Assembly: GCF_900110575.1 (NCBI RefSeq)
Contig: NZ_FOEF01000010.1
Span: forward strand, 62,001-126,000
DNA length: 64,000 nucleotides
From: Amycolatopsis saalfeldensis
GTDB taxonomy: Bacteria > Actinomycetota > Actinomycetes > Mycobacteriales > Pseudonocardiaceae
Reading direction: 5' to 3'
Notes under the pieces: generated by a model
Seen by the model: only the letters and a program-made list of their open reading frames with translations
Told to the model about the DNA's origin: nothing
The model's database searches: none
Shown: in pieces, positions 34,049 through 44,552 of the stretch
How the letters are laid out: each line of letters starts with the position of its first letter
Position numbering within the stretch: the first letter of the stretch is position 1
Translations under genes and position numbers: made by a program

Positions 34049-35071
34049 ATGACCGCGACGAAGCGGCCCGCACCCGCTGCCCGCGGCGGCCGGCCCAGCA
34101 GCGAACCGGACCCGATCCGGGTCTCCTTCCGGCGTTTCGCCGGGGTGCGCACCCGCGTGCTCGAGGTGGGCCCGCCCGTGGCCGAAGCCGAGGCGCCCAA
34201 GCGCATCCGCAAACGCGCGGCCGAGAAGCCACGCGCGCCGCGGCTCGTCCTGCTGCACGGCTACTGCGACAGCGCCGACACCTGGCGTCCCGTGCTGGCC
34301 GAATTCGCCGCCGCGGGCGTCGCCGCGATCGCGGTGGACCTGCCCGGCTTCGGCGACGCGCAGCCGCTGCGTCCCGGCCCGATGCTGCCCCAGCTCGACG
34401 CCTTCACCGCCGCGGTGGTCCGCGAACAGGCCGTGCTCGGCCCGGTGGTGCTCGCGGGCAACTCCCTCGGCGGCACGATGAGCCTGCGGGCGGCGCAGAA
34501 CCCGCGGCTCCCCATCGCCGGCGTCGTCTCGATCGCCGCCCCCGGGTTCGTCGACTCTTGGCTGGTCCGCACGGTCGCGCGCAACCCGTTGCCGCTGCGC
34601 CTGTTCTCCGCGCTGCCCGTGCCCGTGCCGGGTTTCGTGGTCCGCGCGGTGGCCGAGCAGGTCGTCCCGCGGCTGCTGTACGCCGACGCGGCCGCGGCCG
34701 ACGTCAGCCAGGTCCGGCGCTTCACCACGCTCTTCCCGGACTACCGCGCCACCACCAGCCGGCTCGAAGAGGCGCGTCAGCTCGTCACCGAACTGGCCGA
34801 CGCCTACCAGCTCGACCAGGTCCACGCGCCGTTGCTCGTGGTCGCCTGCGGCAAGGACAAGCTGGTGACGTCGGCGTCCGGGCGCCAGCTGCACACGCTG
34901 GTCCCGCACAGCCGGCTGCTGGTGCGCGAGGACTGGGGCCACTGCCCGCAGCTGGACGACCCGCCGGAGATCGCGGAGCTGCTCACGTTCTTCGCGGCCG
35001 GCGCGATCCGCGTGGCGGGCGGGAAGGACAGCGTCTCCGAGGTCGCGAGCGAGGACACCGCCGCGGGCTGA
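34049..35071 (+). CDS. Alpha/beta hydrolase
   Basis: 340 residues. After a charged N-terminal extension (about 60 residues, KRIRKRAAEKPRAP) comes the fold: LVLLHGYCDSADTWRPV (oxyanion), DLPGFGDAQPL, nucleophile GNSLGG, and late His in DWGHCPQLDDP with an Asp in CGKDKL nearby. Substrate unknown. TAACCT (34037-34042) ends 6 bases before the ATG, another leaderless pattern. Confidence 0.8.
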   Translation: MTATKRPAPAARGGRPSSEPDPIRVSFRRFAGVRTRVLEVGPPVAEAEAPKRIRKRAAEKPRAPRLVLLHGYCDSADTWRPVLAEFAAAGVAAIAVDLPGFGDAQPLRPGPMLPQLDAFTAAVVREQAVLGPVVLAGNSLGGTMSLRAAQNPRLPIAGVVSIAAPGFVDSWLVRTVARNPLPLRLFSALPVPVPGFVVRAVAEQVVPRLLYADAAAADVSQVRRFTTLFPDYRATTSRLEEARQLVTELADAYQLDQVHAPLLVVACGKDKLVTSASGRQLHTLVPHSRLLVREDWGHCPQLDDPPEIAELLTFFAAGAIRVAGGKDSVSEVASEDTAAG

Positions 35072-35154
35072 ACGGGCAGCATCGGCGCCGTGTCTGCGCC
35101 CTGTCGAACGGGCATCGATGACATAGAGGACAGCGCCTAGTACGGTGCCCTGCC

Positions 35155-35176
35155 AGAGCCCGTTGACCCGGGCTCT
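35155..35176 (+). other. Hairpin upstream of the permease gene
   Basis: AGAGCCCG and CGGGCTCT pair perfectly around a 6-base loop, 26 bases before the permease ATG. It could end the hydrolase transcript or be a 5' leader structure; no T tract decides this. Confidence 0.5.
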
Positions 35177-35202
35177 CTTCACAACCGTATGAGGAGACAC
35201 CG

Positions 35203-36663
35203 ATGTCCGCTCCCCGCATGCTGGGCACAGGCTCCGGGATATTCCGGCGCAAACCGATCGAGACGATCGAGGGAACCGGGGACACCGGTCTGCAACGGAC
35301 GCTGGGGCTGCGTCAGCTGACGGCGATCGGCGTGGGCGGCATCATCGGCGCCGGGATCTTCTCGCTGGCCGGTGCGGTGGCGAACAAGACCGCCGGGCCC
35401 GCGGTGCTGATCTCGTTCCTGATCGCGGGCATCGCGAGCGCGGCGGCGGCGTTCTCCTACGCCGAGTTCGCCGGGCTGATCCCACGCGCGGGTTCGGCGT
35501 ACACCTACGGTTATGCGGTGCTCGGCGAGATCGTCGGCTGGTTCATCGGCTGGGACCTGCTGCTGGAGTACACCGCGATCGTGTCGGTGGTGGCGATCGG
35601 GATCTCGGGCTACTTCAACGACCTGCTCGGTTTCCTGCACGTCTCGCTGCCGGCCTGGATGTCCGGCGCACCGGGGACGGAACCCTCGGGGGTCGCGTCC
35701 GGCTCGTACAAGGTGAACCTGTTCGCGGTGCTGCTGTGCCTGATCATCGCGTTCGTGCTCAACCAGGGCATGAAAAACGCCGCCCGGTTCGAGACGCTGC
35801 TGGTGTACCTGAAGGTCGCGCTGGTGGTGCTGGTGATCGTGGTCGGCGCGTTCCACATCAAGACCGGCAACTACAGCAACTTCTTCCCCTTCGGCCTCAG
35901 TGGCGCGTTCACCGGCGCCGCGACGGTGTTCTTCGCGGTGTTCGGCTATGACGCGATGTCCACCGCGGCCGAGGAGTCGAAGGACTCCCAGAAGCACATG
36001 CCGAAGGCGATCCTGTACTCGCTGGCGATCTCGATGGTGCTCTACGTGCTGGCCTGCCTGGTCCTCACGGGCATGGTGAACTTCAAGGACATCGACCCGG
36101 AGAGCGCGTTCTCCAGCGCGTTCGCCTCCGTCGGCCTCGGCTGGCTGGGCGCGGTCATCGCGGTCGGCGCCATCATCGGCATCCTGACCGTGCTGTTCAC
36201 CTTCCTCATGGGCGCCACCCGCGTCGGCTACTCGATGAGCCGCGACGGCCTGCTGCCCAAATGGTTCTCCGGCACCCACCGCACCCGCCAGGTACCGCAC
36301 CGGATGACCTGGGTCCTGGGCATCGCGTCCGCGGTGATCGCCGGGGTGCTGCCCATCGAGGAAGCCGCGGAACTGACCAACATCGGCATCCTGCTCGCCT
36401 TCGTGGTGGTCTGCATCGCCGTGGTCGTGCTCCGCTACAAGCGCCCCGAACTGCCCCGCACCTTCAAAACCCCGGGCATGCCCGTCGTGCCGATCATCGG
36501 CGTCGTGTTCTCACTCTGGCTGATCACCTTCCTCCAATGGCAAACCTGGCTCCGCTTCGCCATCTGGTTCGTCATCGGCATGGCCATCTACTTCGGCTAC
36601 AGCCGCCGCCACTCACTGCTCAACCGGCCGGCTTCGCCGGAAACGGAGTCCACTTCGGACTGA
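35203..36663 (+). CDS. APC-superfamily amino acid permease
   Basis: 486 residues with about twelve helices. The N-terminal GLRQLTAIGVGGIIGAGIFSLAG is the classic APC motif; AFSYAEFAGLIPRAGSAYTYGY and FFAVFGYDAMSTAAEES follow, as in cationic amino-acid transporters (CAT/YfnA group). Basic amino acids are therefore the best guess. ATGAGGAGACACC precedes the ATG. A stable terminator is 13 bases downstream of the stop. Confidence 0.88.
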   Translation: MSAPRMLGTGSGIFRRKPIETIEGTGDTGLQRTLGLRQLTAIGVGGIIGAGIFSLAGAVANKTAGPAVLISFLIAGIASAAAAFSYAEFAGLIPRAGSAYTYGYAVLGEIVGWFIGWDLLLEYTAIVSVVAIGISGYFNDLLGFLHVSLPAWMSGAPGTEPSGVASGSYKVNLFAVLLCLIIAFVLNQGMKNAARFETLLVYLKVALVVLVIVVGAFHIKTGNYSNFFPFGLSGAFTGAATVFFAVFGYDAMSTAAEESKDSQKHMPKAILYSLAISMVLYVLACLVLTGMVNFKDIDPESAFSSAFASVGLGWLGAVIAVGAIIGILTVLFTFLMGATRVGYSMSRDGLLPKWFSGTHRTRQVPHRMTWVLGIASAVIAGVLPIEEAAELTNIGILLAFVVVCIAVVVLRYKRPELPRTFKTPGMPVVPIIGVVFSLWLITFLQWQTWLRFAIWFVIGMAIYFGYSRRHSLLNRPASPETESTSD

Positions 36664-36675
36664 CCTCTTGGAACG

Positions 36676-36708
36676 GGCCGCCCTCGGATCTCCGGGGGCG
36701 GCCGTTTC
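36676..36708 (+). terminator. Rho-independent terminator after the permease
   Basis: 12-base arms GGCCGCCCTCGG (36676-36687) and CCGGGGGCGGCC (36692-36703) with one T-G wobble and an ATCT loop, followed by GTTTC. Confidence 0.85.
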
Positions 36709-36749
36709 ACGTCCGCGCCAAGCGGTGATCGGCACGATCCTGGCGGATC

Positions 36750-37315
36750 CGGCCTCGCCCAACGGTGACCAGCCCTGCACCGCGCCCCCCGGCCCGGCGC
36801 TACCCAACGGTGACCAGTCCCTCGCTGCCCAGCCCCGCGGTGGTCGACCCCCGCTGCCCAGACCTCTTGCTGGCCAGCGCAGCCCGGCCCCCGTATCGCC
36901 CAGCGCAGCCCGGCCCCCGCATCGCCCAGCGCAGCCCGGCCCCCGCATCACCCAGCGCAGCCCGGCCCCCGCATCACCCAGCGCAGCCCGGCCTCCTCGC
37001 TGCCCAGCACAGCACACCCGAGCGCTGATCGGCCCGCCGCTGCCAGCCCAGCGCTGATCGGCTCGGATTTGGCCGACCCAGCGGCGACCGAACCAGCAGG
37101 CCAACCCGGCCTCGCCCCACGGTGACCAGTCCCTCTCTGCCCAGCCCGGCGGTGGTCGACCCCCGCTGCCCCGCCCTCTTGCTGGGCAGCGCAGGCCGGC
37201 GTCGCCCCACGGTGACCAGCCCCTCGCTGCCCAGCTCGGAGGTGGTCGGCCCGGACGTGGTCAGGCCCGGAGGTGGCCGGGCCCGCGCGTGGCAATAGCC
37301 CCGACCGCAGGAGGG
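36750..37315. repeat. Gene-free GC-rich repeat region
   Basis: No convincing gene. It holds five 26-base tandem units at 36881-37010 (starting AGCCCGGCCCCCG, last unit diverged), and an imperfect 80-base repeat at about 36802-36881 and 37114-37193 containing CGGTGACCAGTCCCT and GTGGTCGACCCCCGCTGCCC. CGGTGACCAG occurs at four places. The unit length is not a multiple of three, so the open frames across it are not coding. Confidence 0.8.
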
Positions 37316-37339
37316 CAGGCCGGGCTCGTTGCGGTGGGA

Positions 37340-38389
37340 TCAGCGGAGGCGGTCGAGCCGTTTCGCGGCGGTGCGGGCTTCGCCGCGGAGGCGTTCGATG
37401 ATCGAGGCCGCCGGGCCCTCTGTGGTCAGCGGGTAGGTCTGGCCGGCCCACAGCGACATCGCTTCGGGGTCACCGGCCTTGGCCGCGGCCGCGCGGATCG
37501 GCTTGCTCAGGTGGTGCAGCTGCGGGTACGCGGCCGGCGCGTGGGCGGACAGGTCATTCAGCACGCGGTTCACCAAACCCCGCGCGGGGCGGCCGCTGAA
37601 CGCGCGCGTGAACGCCGTCGCCCGGTCCGCCGCGGCCAGCACACGACGGTACGGGGCCGCCGTCCCGGCCTCGTCCGCTCGCAGGAACACCGTGCCCAGT
37701 TGCGCGGCGGACGCTCCGGCGGCGAGCACGGCCGCGACGTCGGCGCCGTGCACCAGCCCGCCCGTCGCGATCAGCGGGAGGCTGGTGCGCGCACCGATCA
37801 GCCGCAGCAGCGCGAGCAGGCCGTACTGCTCACCGCCCGCCGGGCCGGTCGCGTCGTCGGTGAACAGGCCGCGGTGCCCGCCCGCCTCGAAACCCTGCAC
37901 CACCAACGCATCCGCGCCGCGGGCGGCCGCGAGGTCGGCCTCGTGCGGGCTGGTCACGGTGACCGCGACCCGGCCGCCGGCCTCGTGCACCCGGTCCACC
38001 TCCGCCGACGTCGGCGCCCCGAAGGTGAACGACACCACGGGAACCCGCCGCGCCACCACCAGGTCGAGCTTGGCCGGGTACTCGTCGTCGTCCCAGCGCG
38101 GCTCCCCCGGCTCGACGCCGTAGCGCCGTGCCTCGGTCAGGAGCCGCTCGCGGTGCGCCGTGAGGTCCGCCGCCGAACGGCCGCCCGGCACGAACAGGTT
38201 GACGCCGAATCGCCCGCCCGTCAGCTGCGTCGTGTGGGCGATCTTGGCTTCCAGCGTCTCCGCCGTGAGGTATCCCGCGGCGAGGAACCCGAAGCCGCCG
38301 GCCGCCGTGACCGCGGCGACCAGCTCGGGTGTGGTGGGACCGCCCGCCATCGGCGCCGCGATCACCGGGAAATCGAGGTCTTCGAACAT
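37340..38389 (-). CDS. Nitronate monooxygenase family protein
   Basis: 349 residues, FMN-dependent TIM-barrel of the 2-nitropropane dioxygenase family. PVIAAPMAGGPTTPELVAAV, RFGVNLFVPG, VVQGFEAGGHRG (phosphate-binding and catalytic His region) and LPLIATGGLVHGADVAAVLAAGA are typical. It detoxifies alkyl nitronates such as propionate-3-nitronate. Monocistronic, with repeats downstream. Confidence 0.88.
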   Translation of the reverse strand: MFEDLDFPVIAAPMAGGPTTPELVAAVTAAGGFGFLAAGYLTAETLEAKIAHTTQLTGGRFGVNLFVPGGRSAADLTAHRERLLTEARRYGVEPGEPRWDDDEYPAKLDLVVARRVPVVSFTFGAPTSAEVDRVHEAGGRVAVTVTSPHEADLAAARGADALVVQGFEAGGHRGLFTDDATGPAGGEQYGLLALLRLIGARTSLPLIATGGLVHGADVAAVLAAGASAAQLGTVFLRADEAGTAAPYRRVLAAADRATAFTRAFSGRPARGLVNRVLNDLSAHAPAAYPQLHHLSKPIRAAAAKAGDPEAMSLWAGQTYPLTTEGPAASIIERLRGEARTAAKRLDRLR

Positions 38390-38490
38390 GCCTCCGAGCC
38401 TAGCTCGCGGGCCGGCCCGGGCAGCGGCCTCGCGATCCGCCTGGACCGGCGCCGAGCCCGGCCGGGGCCGGTATCGGGTTAGGCTGCGTC

Positions 38491-38937
38491 ATGAACGCTG
38501 ACCTCGAGCACACCCGTGCGCTCGCCTTGCAGGAGAACGGGCTCGCGACCATCGCCACCGTCCGCGCGGACGGCACTGTGCACGCGTCCGTCGTCAACGC
38601 CGGCCTGATCGACGACCCGGTGACGGGCGCCCCGTCGATCGGCTTCGTCGCTCGCGGCGACGCGCACAAGCTGACCCTGCTGCGCCGCGCCGGCCACGCG
38701 ACGATCACCTTCCGCCGCGGCTGGGACTGGGCCTCGGTGACCGGCGCGACCCACGTGATCGGCCTGGACGACCCGGACCCGGCCTTCGATCCGGCCGGCC
38801 TGCCGGAACTGCTGCGCGCCGTCTTCAAAGCCGCCACCGGCTCCCACGACAACTGGTCCGAGTACGACCGCGTAATGGCCGCCGAACGCCGCGCGGCGGT
38901 TTTCGTCAGCGCGGACCGGATCATCCGCAACCGCTGA
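38491..38937 (+). CDS. F420-type PPOX split-barrel protein (TIGR03618-like)
   Basis: 148 residues. ALALQENGLATIATVRADGTVHASVVNAGLIDD and RGDAHKLTLLRRAGHATITFRRGWDWASVTG fit the actinobacterial F420-dependent PPOX group. Cofactor assignment is from family knowledge. TAGGCT (38480-38485) lies 5 bases upstream of the ATG, indicating a leaderless transcript. Confidence 0.82.
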   Translation: MNADLEHTRALALQENGLATIATVRADGTVHASVVNAGLIDDPVTGAPSIGFVARGDAHKLTLLRRAGHATITFRRGWDWASVTGATHVIGLDDPDPAFDPAGLPELLRAVFKAATGSHDNWSEYDRVMAAERRAAVFVSADRIIRNR

Positions 38938-39256
38938 ACCGGCCAGGACACCCGGCGCCGCACCACCCCCGGCACGCGGGCCGTTGCGAACGGTGACCAC
39001 TCCGGCGATGGCCGCCCGGCTCGCACGGACAATACGAAACAGTGTCTGCACTTGCGATAGCTGCGCGGCTCACATCGACAATGCGCACGGTGGCTCCACG
39101 GGCGACGACCGGGCAGTCTGCGCAGACCGTGGCTGCACGAGCCGGATCGTGCACCCGCGGTCCGCACGACGCGACGCGCCACCACCGTCATCCGGGGCGC
39201 GCCGAGACCCACGGGAACAAGCCCGTGCGGCGCGGGTGCCCGCACCACGGCCCGCC
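38938..39256. other. Intergenic region without recognisable gene
   Basis: 319 bases between the PPOX protein and the Uma2 gene, which face each other. I see no coding frame with family resemblance, RNA gene or strong hairpin. Confidence 0.5.
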
Positions 39257-39826
39257 TCAGCCGAGGCGGCCGAGTAGTTCCGCGGGTACCACGCGTACCG
39301 GAAATGGTTGGCGGGCCTCGAAAACCTCGTCGACCGCGGCCTTCGCCACCTGTTGGTAGACGCCGTCGCCGTCCAGTTCGAAGACCGCCAGTGCCGGCTC
39401 GGCCGGGTCCACGACCCAGTAGCTCGGCACGCCGAGGCGCTCGTACACGGCCTTCTTCGTGTTGAGGTCGTGGATGGCCGTGCTGGGCGAGAGCACCTCG
39501 ACCGCGAGCACCGGTGGCTCCGGGAGGTCCTGTTCGGTGAAGCCCTCGCCGCGGCCGACCAGCAGGTCGGGCTGCAGCTCGAGGTGATCGCCGATGCGCA
39601 CGGCGAACGGCGCGCCGGCGACGAAGTACCCGAGTGGGCAGGCCTGGTCGAGCACGGGGTACAGCCGGTAGGCGATGGTCTGGTGTCTCAGCCCGGGCGC
39701 GGGGCTCACGACCAGCACCCCGTCGATGAGCTCACGGCGGCGGCCGTCATCCGGCATCTCCTCGAGGTCGCGCACCGTCATGGGGCGCGCCCCCTCGGGA
39801 CGCCGGGTGTCTGTCATGACCGTCAT
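39257..39826 (-). CDS. Uma2-family (DUF820) endonuclease-like protein
   Basis: 189 residues with the PD-(D/E)xK layout: MTVRDLEEMPDDGRRRELIDGVLVVSPAPG, LQPDLLVGRGEG (metal-binding Asp), VLAVEVLSPSTAIHDLNTKKAVYERLGVPSYWVVDP (Glu, then xK). Family members are abundant in cyanobacteria and actinobacteria and their targets are unknown. Start ATG 39826 follows GGAAGGAGAGCACC. An upstream in-frame ATG lacks a ribosome site. Confidence 0.8.
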   Translation of the reverse strand: MTVMTDTRRPEGARPMTVRDLEEMPDDGRRRELIDGVLVVSPAPGLRHQTIAYRLYPVLDQACPLGYFVAGAPFAVRIGDHLELQPDLLVGRGEGFTEQDLPEPPVLAVEVLSPSTAIHDLNTKKAVYERLGVPSYWVVDPAEPALAVFELDGDGVYQQVAKAAVDEVFEARQPFPVRVVPAELLGRLG

Positions 39827-39875
39827 GGTGCTCTCCTTCCGTCGGTCACACCAGAGGAGACCAGGGGGTACCGAC

Positions 39876-39910
39876 AAGAAAGCCGCCTGCGGCGTCGCGG
39901 GCGGCTTCCT
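39876..39910 (-). terminator. Rho-independent terminator of lepA
   Basis: Arms AAGCCGCC (39880-39887) and GGCGGCTT (39900-39907); on the minus strand the hairpin is followed by TCTTGT. It lies 29 bases after the lepA stop. Confidence 0.7.
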
Positions 39911-39935
39911 TCACTCGAACGTGTGGTCGAACGGG

Positions 39936-41786
<1,851 letters not shown>

Positions 41787-41907
41787 TCGTGTGGTCCTCG
41801 GGAACGTGGTTCGGGGCTGGCCACCGTCCATGGTCCCATGGAGCTCCGGGTGCGGGTGGGGGTCATCCCCGATGCGAGATCACCGTGACTCGTGGTGACC
41901 TCGAAGT

Positions 41908-42528
41908 ATGAGCACTTCGCACCAGCCCGCGCCGGTTCCACAGGCCGCCACGGGCACCCTCGGCACCGCGCTCGACCGGGCGTTCGGCCACCCCGCCGGC
42001 CTGCTCGGGCGCCTGGGCGGCTGGGTCATGGCGCGCGGCAACGCCGCCACCGAGCACCGGGTCGTCGACCTCGCCCGGCTGGAGCCGGACGAAACCGTGC
42101 TGGTCGTCGGCCCCGGCCCGGGCGTCGGCCTCGACGCCGCCAGCCGGCTGGCCGGCGAGGTCATCGGGGTCGAGCCGTCGGCCGAAATGCGCTCGCTGTG
42201 CCTGGAACGCTGCGGCGACCGCGTGGAGCTGCGCGACGGCACGGCGGCCCGCACCGGGGCGGCCGACGACTGCGTCGACGTGGTCCTGACGGTCAACAAC
42301 GTCACGTTCTGGGAGGACCGGCCGGCCGCGTTCGCCGAGCTGTTCCGGATCCTGCGCCCCGGCGGCAGGCTCCTGCTCTCGGCGCACGAGAAGTGGCTGC
42401 CCGTGTCCCGCCACGAACTGGCCGACGAGGCCGCCGCCGCGGGCTTCACCGACCTGCAGACGTGGACCTGGGAGCCGCCGGGCTTCGCCGGGCTGGCGGC
42501 CCAGCTGAAGGCCCTCAAGCCCGCTTGA
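41908..42528 (+). CDS. Class I SAM-dependent methyltransferase
   Basis: 206 residues. Motif I VLVVGPGPGVGLD, acidic end of strand two (VIGVEPSAEM), and a post-motif LTVNNVTFWEDRPAAFAELFRILRPGGRLLLS are typical of the methyltransferase-11 group. The substrate is unknown. Monocistronic, divergent from lepA and converging on the VOC gene. Confidence 0.82.
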   Translation: MSTSHQPAPVPQAATGTLGTALDRAFGHPAGLLGRLGGWVMARGNAATEHRVVDLARLEPDETVLVVGPGPGVGLDAASRLAGEVIGVEPSAEMRSLCLERCGDRVELRDGTAARTGAADDCVDVVLTVNNVTFWEDRPAAFAELFRILRPGGRLLLSAHEKWLPVSRHELADEAAAAGFTDLQTWTWEPPGFAGLAAQLKALKPA

Positions 42529-42535
42529 CCCGCGG

Positions 42536-42910
42536 CTACCGCGGATCGGTCCGGAGGGGATGGCCCGACGGCACCTCCACCAGCACGATGCGCGTCCCGT
42601 CGGGATCGGCGATCCAGGCCTCGTCCAGGCCCCAGGGCTCCCGCTGCGCGCCGCGGACCGGCGTGACGCCGCGTCCCGCCAGCTCGGCCAGCGCGGCCGG
42701 CAGGTCGCGGACCTGGAGCCACAGCGCGACGTCGGGCGTCGGCCCGGATTCGGCCCGCCCGACCACTTCGATCGACCCGCCGCCGGCGAAGAAGACTGTG
42801 CCGCCGGGGAACTCCTTGTCGATCGCGAGCCCCAGCGTGTCGCGGTAGAACGCGGTGGCGGCGTCCGGGTCACGGGGGTGGATCAGCACGCGGCTGCTCA
42901 GTACTTCCAT
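42536..42910 (-). CDS. VOC (glyoxalase/bleomycin-resistance fold) protein
   Basis: 124 residues with two beta-alpha-beta-beta-beta modules: RVLIHPRDPDAATAFYRDTLGLAID and VTPVRGAQREPWGLDEAWIADPDGTRIVLVEVP. Metal ligand His11 and a late Glu are present. Function in the family ranges from antibiotic binding to dioxygenation; none can be chosen here. It may be co-transcribed with the EamA transporter upstream (22-base gap), which would place it under the same riboswitch. Confidence 0.8.
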   Translation of the reverse strand: MEVLSSRVLIHPRDPDAATAFYRDTLGLAIDKEFPGGTVFFAGGGSIEVVGRAESGPTPDVALWLQVRDLPAALAELAGRGVTPVRGAQREPWGLDEAWIADPDGTRIVLVEVPSGHPLRTDPR

Positions 42911-42932
42911 GCCTACTCCCTACCCGAGCGGT

Positions 42933-43796
42933 TCAGGCCACCGCAATCGCGGCGATGCCGGCCAGCACCACCAGCGAACCAGCCAGTCGGCGCGCGGCGT
43001 TGCGCTCGCCGAGGACCAGCCACGCCGCGACGCCGCCCACCACGATCGACAGCTCCCGCGCCGGGGCGACCAGGCTGACCGGCGCGATCCGCAGCGCGTA
43101 CAGCACCAGCAGGTACGCCGCCGGCGACAGCAGCCCGACGATCAGCACCTCCTTGCGATGCTCGCGCCACAGCCGGCCGACCTCGGCGCGACCCCGGTAC
43201 GCCGACGGCGCCAGCAGCAGGCTCTGGCCGATCGCACCGCCGCCGAAGTAGACGAGGGGCGGGACGCCCAGGGTGGTCACGGAGTGGGCGTCCCAGAGCG
43301 TGTACGCGGCGATGACGGCGCCGGTGAGCACGCCGTAGAAGACGCCGGCGCGGCGCGCGGCCCGGTCCGCCGTGCCGCCGCCGACGCTGATCACCAGCAC
43401 CCCGGCGATCACCAGGAACGCGCCGACCAGGCCGAGCACGCCGGGGTGCTCGTGCAGCACCAGGACGGCGGCGAGCACGGACAGCAGCGGCCCGGTGCCG
43501 CGCGCCAGCGGGTAGACGATCGACAGGTCGCCGACGACGTAGCCGCGCTGCAGCACGATGCCGTAGGCGATGTGCATCACGGCCGTCACCGCGGCCGCGA
43601 CCAGCCAGCTCCACTGTGGACGTTCCGGCTCGACGAAGAGCGCGACGACCACGGCGGGCAGCAGAACGACGGCCGAAACGGTGTAGTAGAGCCAGACGAA
43701 GCGCGGCCCGCCGAAGGTGACGCGCTTGGCGGCGAGGTTCCATGCCGCGTGCACGAAGGCGGCGACGAGGACGAGCGACAGAGCTGTGGTGTTCAC
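42933..43796 (-). CDS. EamA/DMT-superfamily transporter
   Basis: 287 residues, about ten helices in two EamA halves (ALSLVLVAAFVHAAWNLAAKRV at the start; second half RRAGVFYGVLTGAVIAAYTLWD). DMT proteins include the small guanidinium exporters (Gdx/SMR), though this is the longer EamA type. GTG 43796 has an AAGGGG ribosome site that can be masked by the upstream hairpin. A guanidine-I-type riboswitch precedes it, so export of guanidine or a related compound is the leading idea. Confidence 0.82.
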   Translation of the reverse strand: MNTTALSLVLVAAFVHAAWNLAAKRVTFGGPRFVWLYYTVSAVVLLPAVVVALFVEPERPQWSWLVAAAVTAVMHIAYGIVLQRGYVVGDLSIVYPLARGTGPLLSVLAAVLVLHEHPGVLGLVGAFLVIAGVLVISVGGGTADRAARRAGVFYGVLTGAVIAAYTLWDAHSVTTLGVPPLVYFGGGAIGQSLLLAPSAYRGRAEVGRLWREHRKEVLIVGLLSPAAYLLVLYALRIAPVSLVAPARELSIVVGGVAAWLVLGERNAARRLAGSLVVLAGIAAIAVA

Positions 43797-43798
43797 CG

Positions 43799-43837
43799 GA
43801 CCCCTTAGGGGTCTTTCGCGCGCGCGAAAGACCGGGT
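43799..43837 (-). promoter_or_regulatory. Expression platform hairpins of the EamA leader
   Basis: A perfect 24-base palindrome (43810-43833; arms GGTCTTTCGCG) and an overlapping 15-base palindrome GACCCCTTAGGGGTC (43799-43813) cannot both form. The second contains the AAGGGG ribosome site just before the GTG start. This fits translational control by hiding the ribosome site. Confidence 0.65.
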
Positions 43838-43976
43838 CCTCCAGGCTTTTGTCCCGTCAGATGAACGGCAGGGCTTCCGGCTCCGCCGATGGTGCCGCTC
43901 GGACCTGTCCCACCGGCCCTCGTTGTGGGTGGACCCGCGCGGGGCGGGCCGCGGGCCGGTGGCGGAACCCTAGGCA
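43838..43976 (-). promoter_or_regulatory. Guanidine-I (ykkC-type) riboswitch candidate
   Basis: Read on the minus strand, three conserved ykkC blocks occur in order: CCTAGGGTTCCG (43974-43963), then after a long GC hairpin GGACAGGTCCGAG (43910-43898), then GGGACAAAAGCCTGGAG (43855-43839). The hairpin between the first two is CACCGGCCC pairing with GGGCCGGTG. A further small hairpin CCGT/ACGG precedes the last block. GGGTTCC, as in the guanidine-binding subtype, argues against the ppGpp/PRPP subtypes, but this subtype call is less certain than the class. Confidence 0.8.
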
Positions 43977-44166
43977 CTAGCGGCTCCCACCGTAGCCGAA
44001 GCGATCACCGCGGGGCGGCCGCGGGGGCTCGGAGCAGGGCTGTTAGGCTTTCTCGCTGTTGCCGTGCGGCATTCCGTCATGGAGGAAACCCGGCCGCGCC
44101 CCTCGCGGGCGCACGGGGCCACTTCGACGCGGCAGCGAACTCACCGAGAGACACAGGAGCGCCCCC

Positions 44167-44427
44167 GTGGCCAACATCAAGTCCCAGATCAAGCGCATCA
44201 CCACCAACGAGAAGGCCCGCCAGCGCAACCTGGCGATCCGGTCCTCGGTGAAGACCGCGATCCGCAAGTTCCGCGACGCCGCCGACTCGGGCGACAAGGC
44301 CAAGGCCGTCGAGGCGCAGCGCGACGCCGCCAAGAAGCTGGACAAGGCCGTCACCAAGGGCGTCATCCACGCCAACCAGGCCGCGAACAAGAAGTCCGCG
44401 ATCGCGAAGCGCGTGAACTCGCTCTGA
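44167..44427 (+). CDS. rpsT: 30S ribosomal protein S20
   Basis: 86 residues rich in Lys, Arg and Ala: ANIKSQIKRITTNEKARQRN, SVKTAIRKFRDAADSGD and the C-terminal HANQAANKKSAIAKRVNSL. S20 binds the 16S rRNA early in small-subunit assembly. The GTG at 44167 follows CACAGGAGCGCCCCC. A strong terminator is 13 bases downstream. Confidence 0.97.
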   Translation: MANIKSQIKRITTNEKARQRNLAIRSSVKTAIRKFRDAADSGDKAKAVEAQRDAAKKLDKAVTKGVIHANQAANKKSAIAKRVNSL

Positions 44428-44440
44428 TTTCCGCTTCGGA

Positions 44441-44473
44441 GGGCCCGGTGACCACTGGTCGCCGGGCCCTTTC
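44441..44473 (+). terminator. Rho-independent terminator of rpsT
   Basis: 13-base arms (44441-44453 and 44457-44469, one G-T wobble), ACT loop, then TTT. Confidence 0.9.
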
Positions 44474-44552
44474 GCATGTTCCGGGGGGCTTCGCCTGGGC
44501 CGGTAACGGGGCGCTCGAGGCTGGCTGGATCGGCCTCGGCCGGTAGGCGGGG

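Noticed and set aside
43838..43976. Cobalamin, T-box or ZTP riboswitch
   Set aside because: Their core words are missing; the ykkC blocks explain the sequence better.
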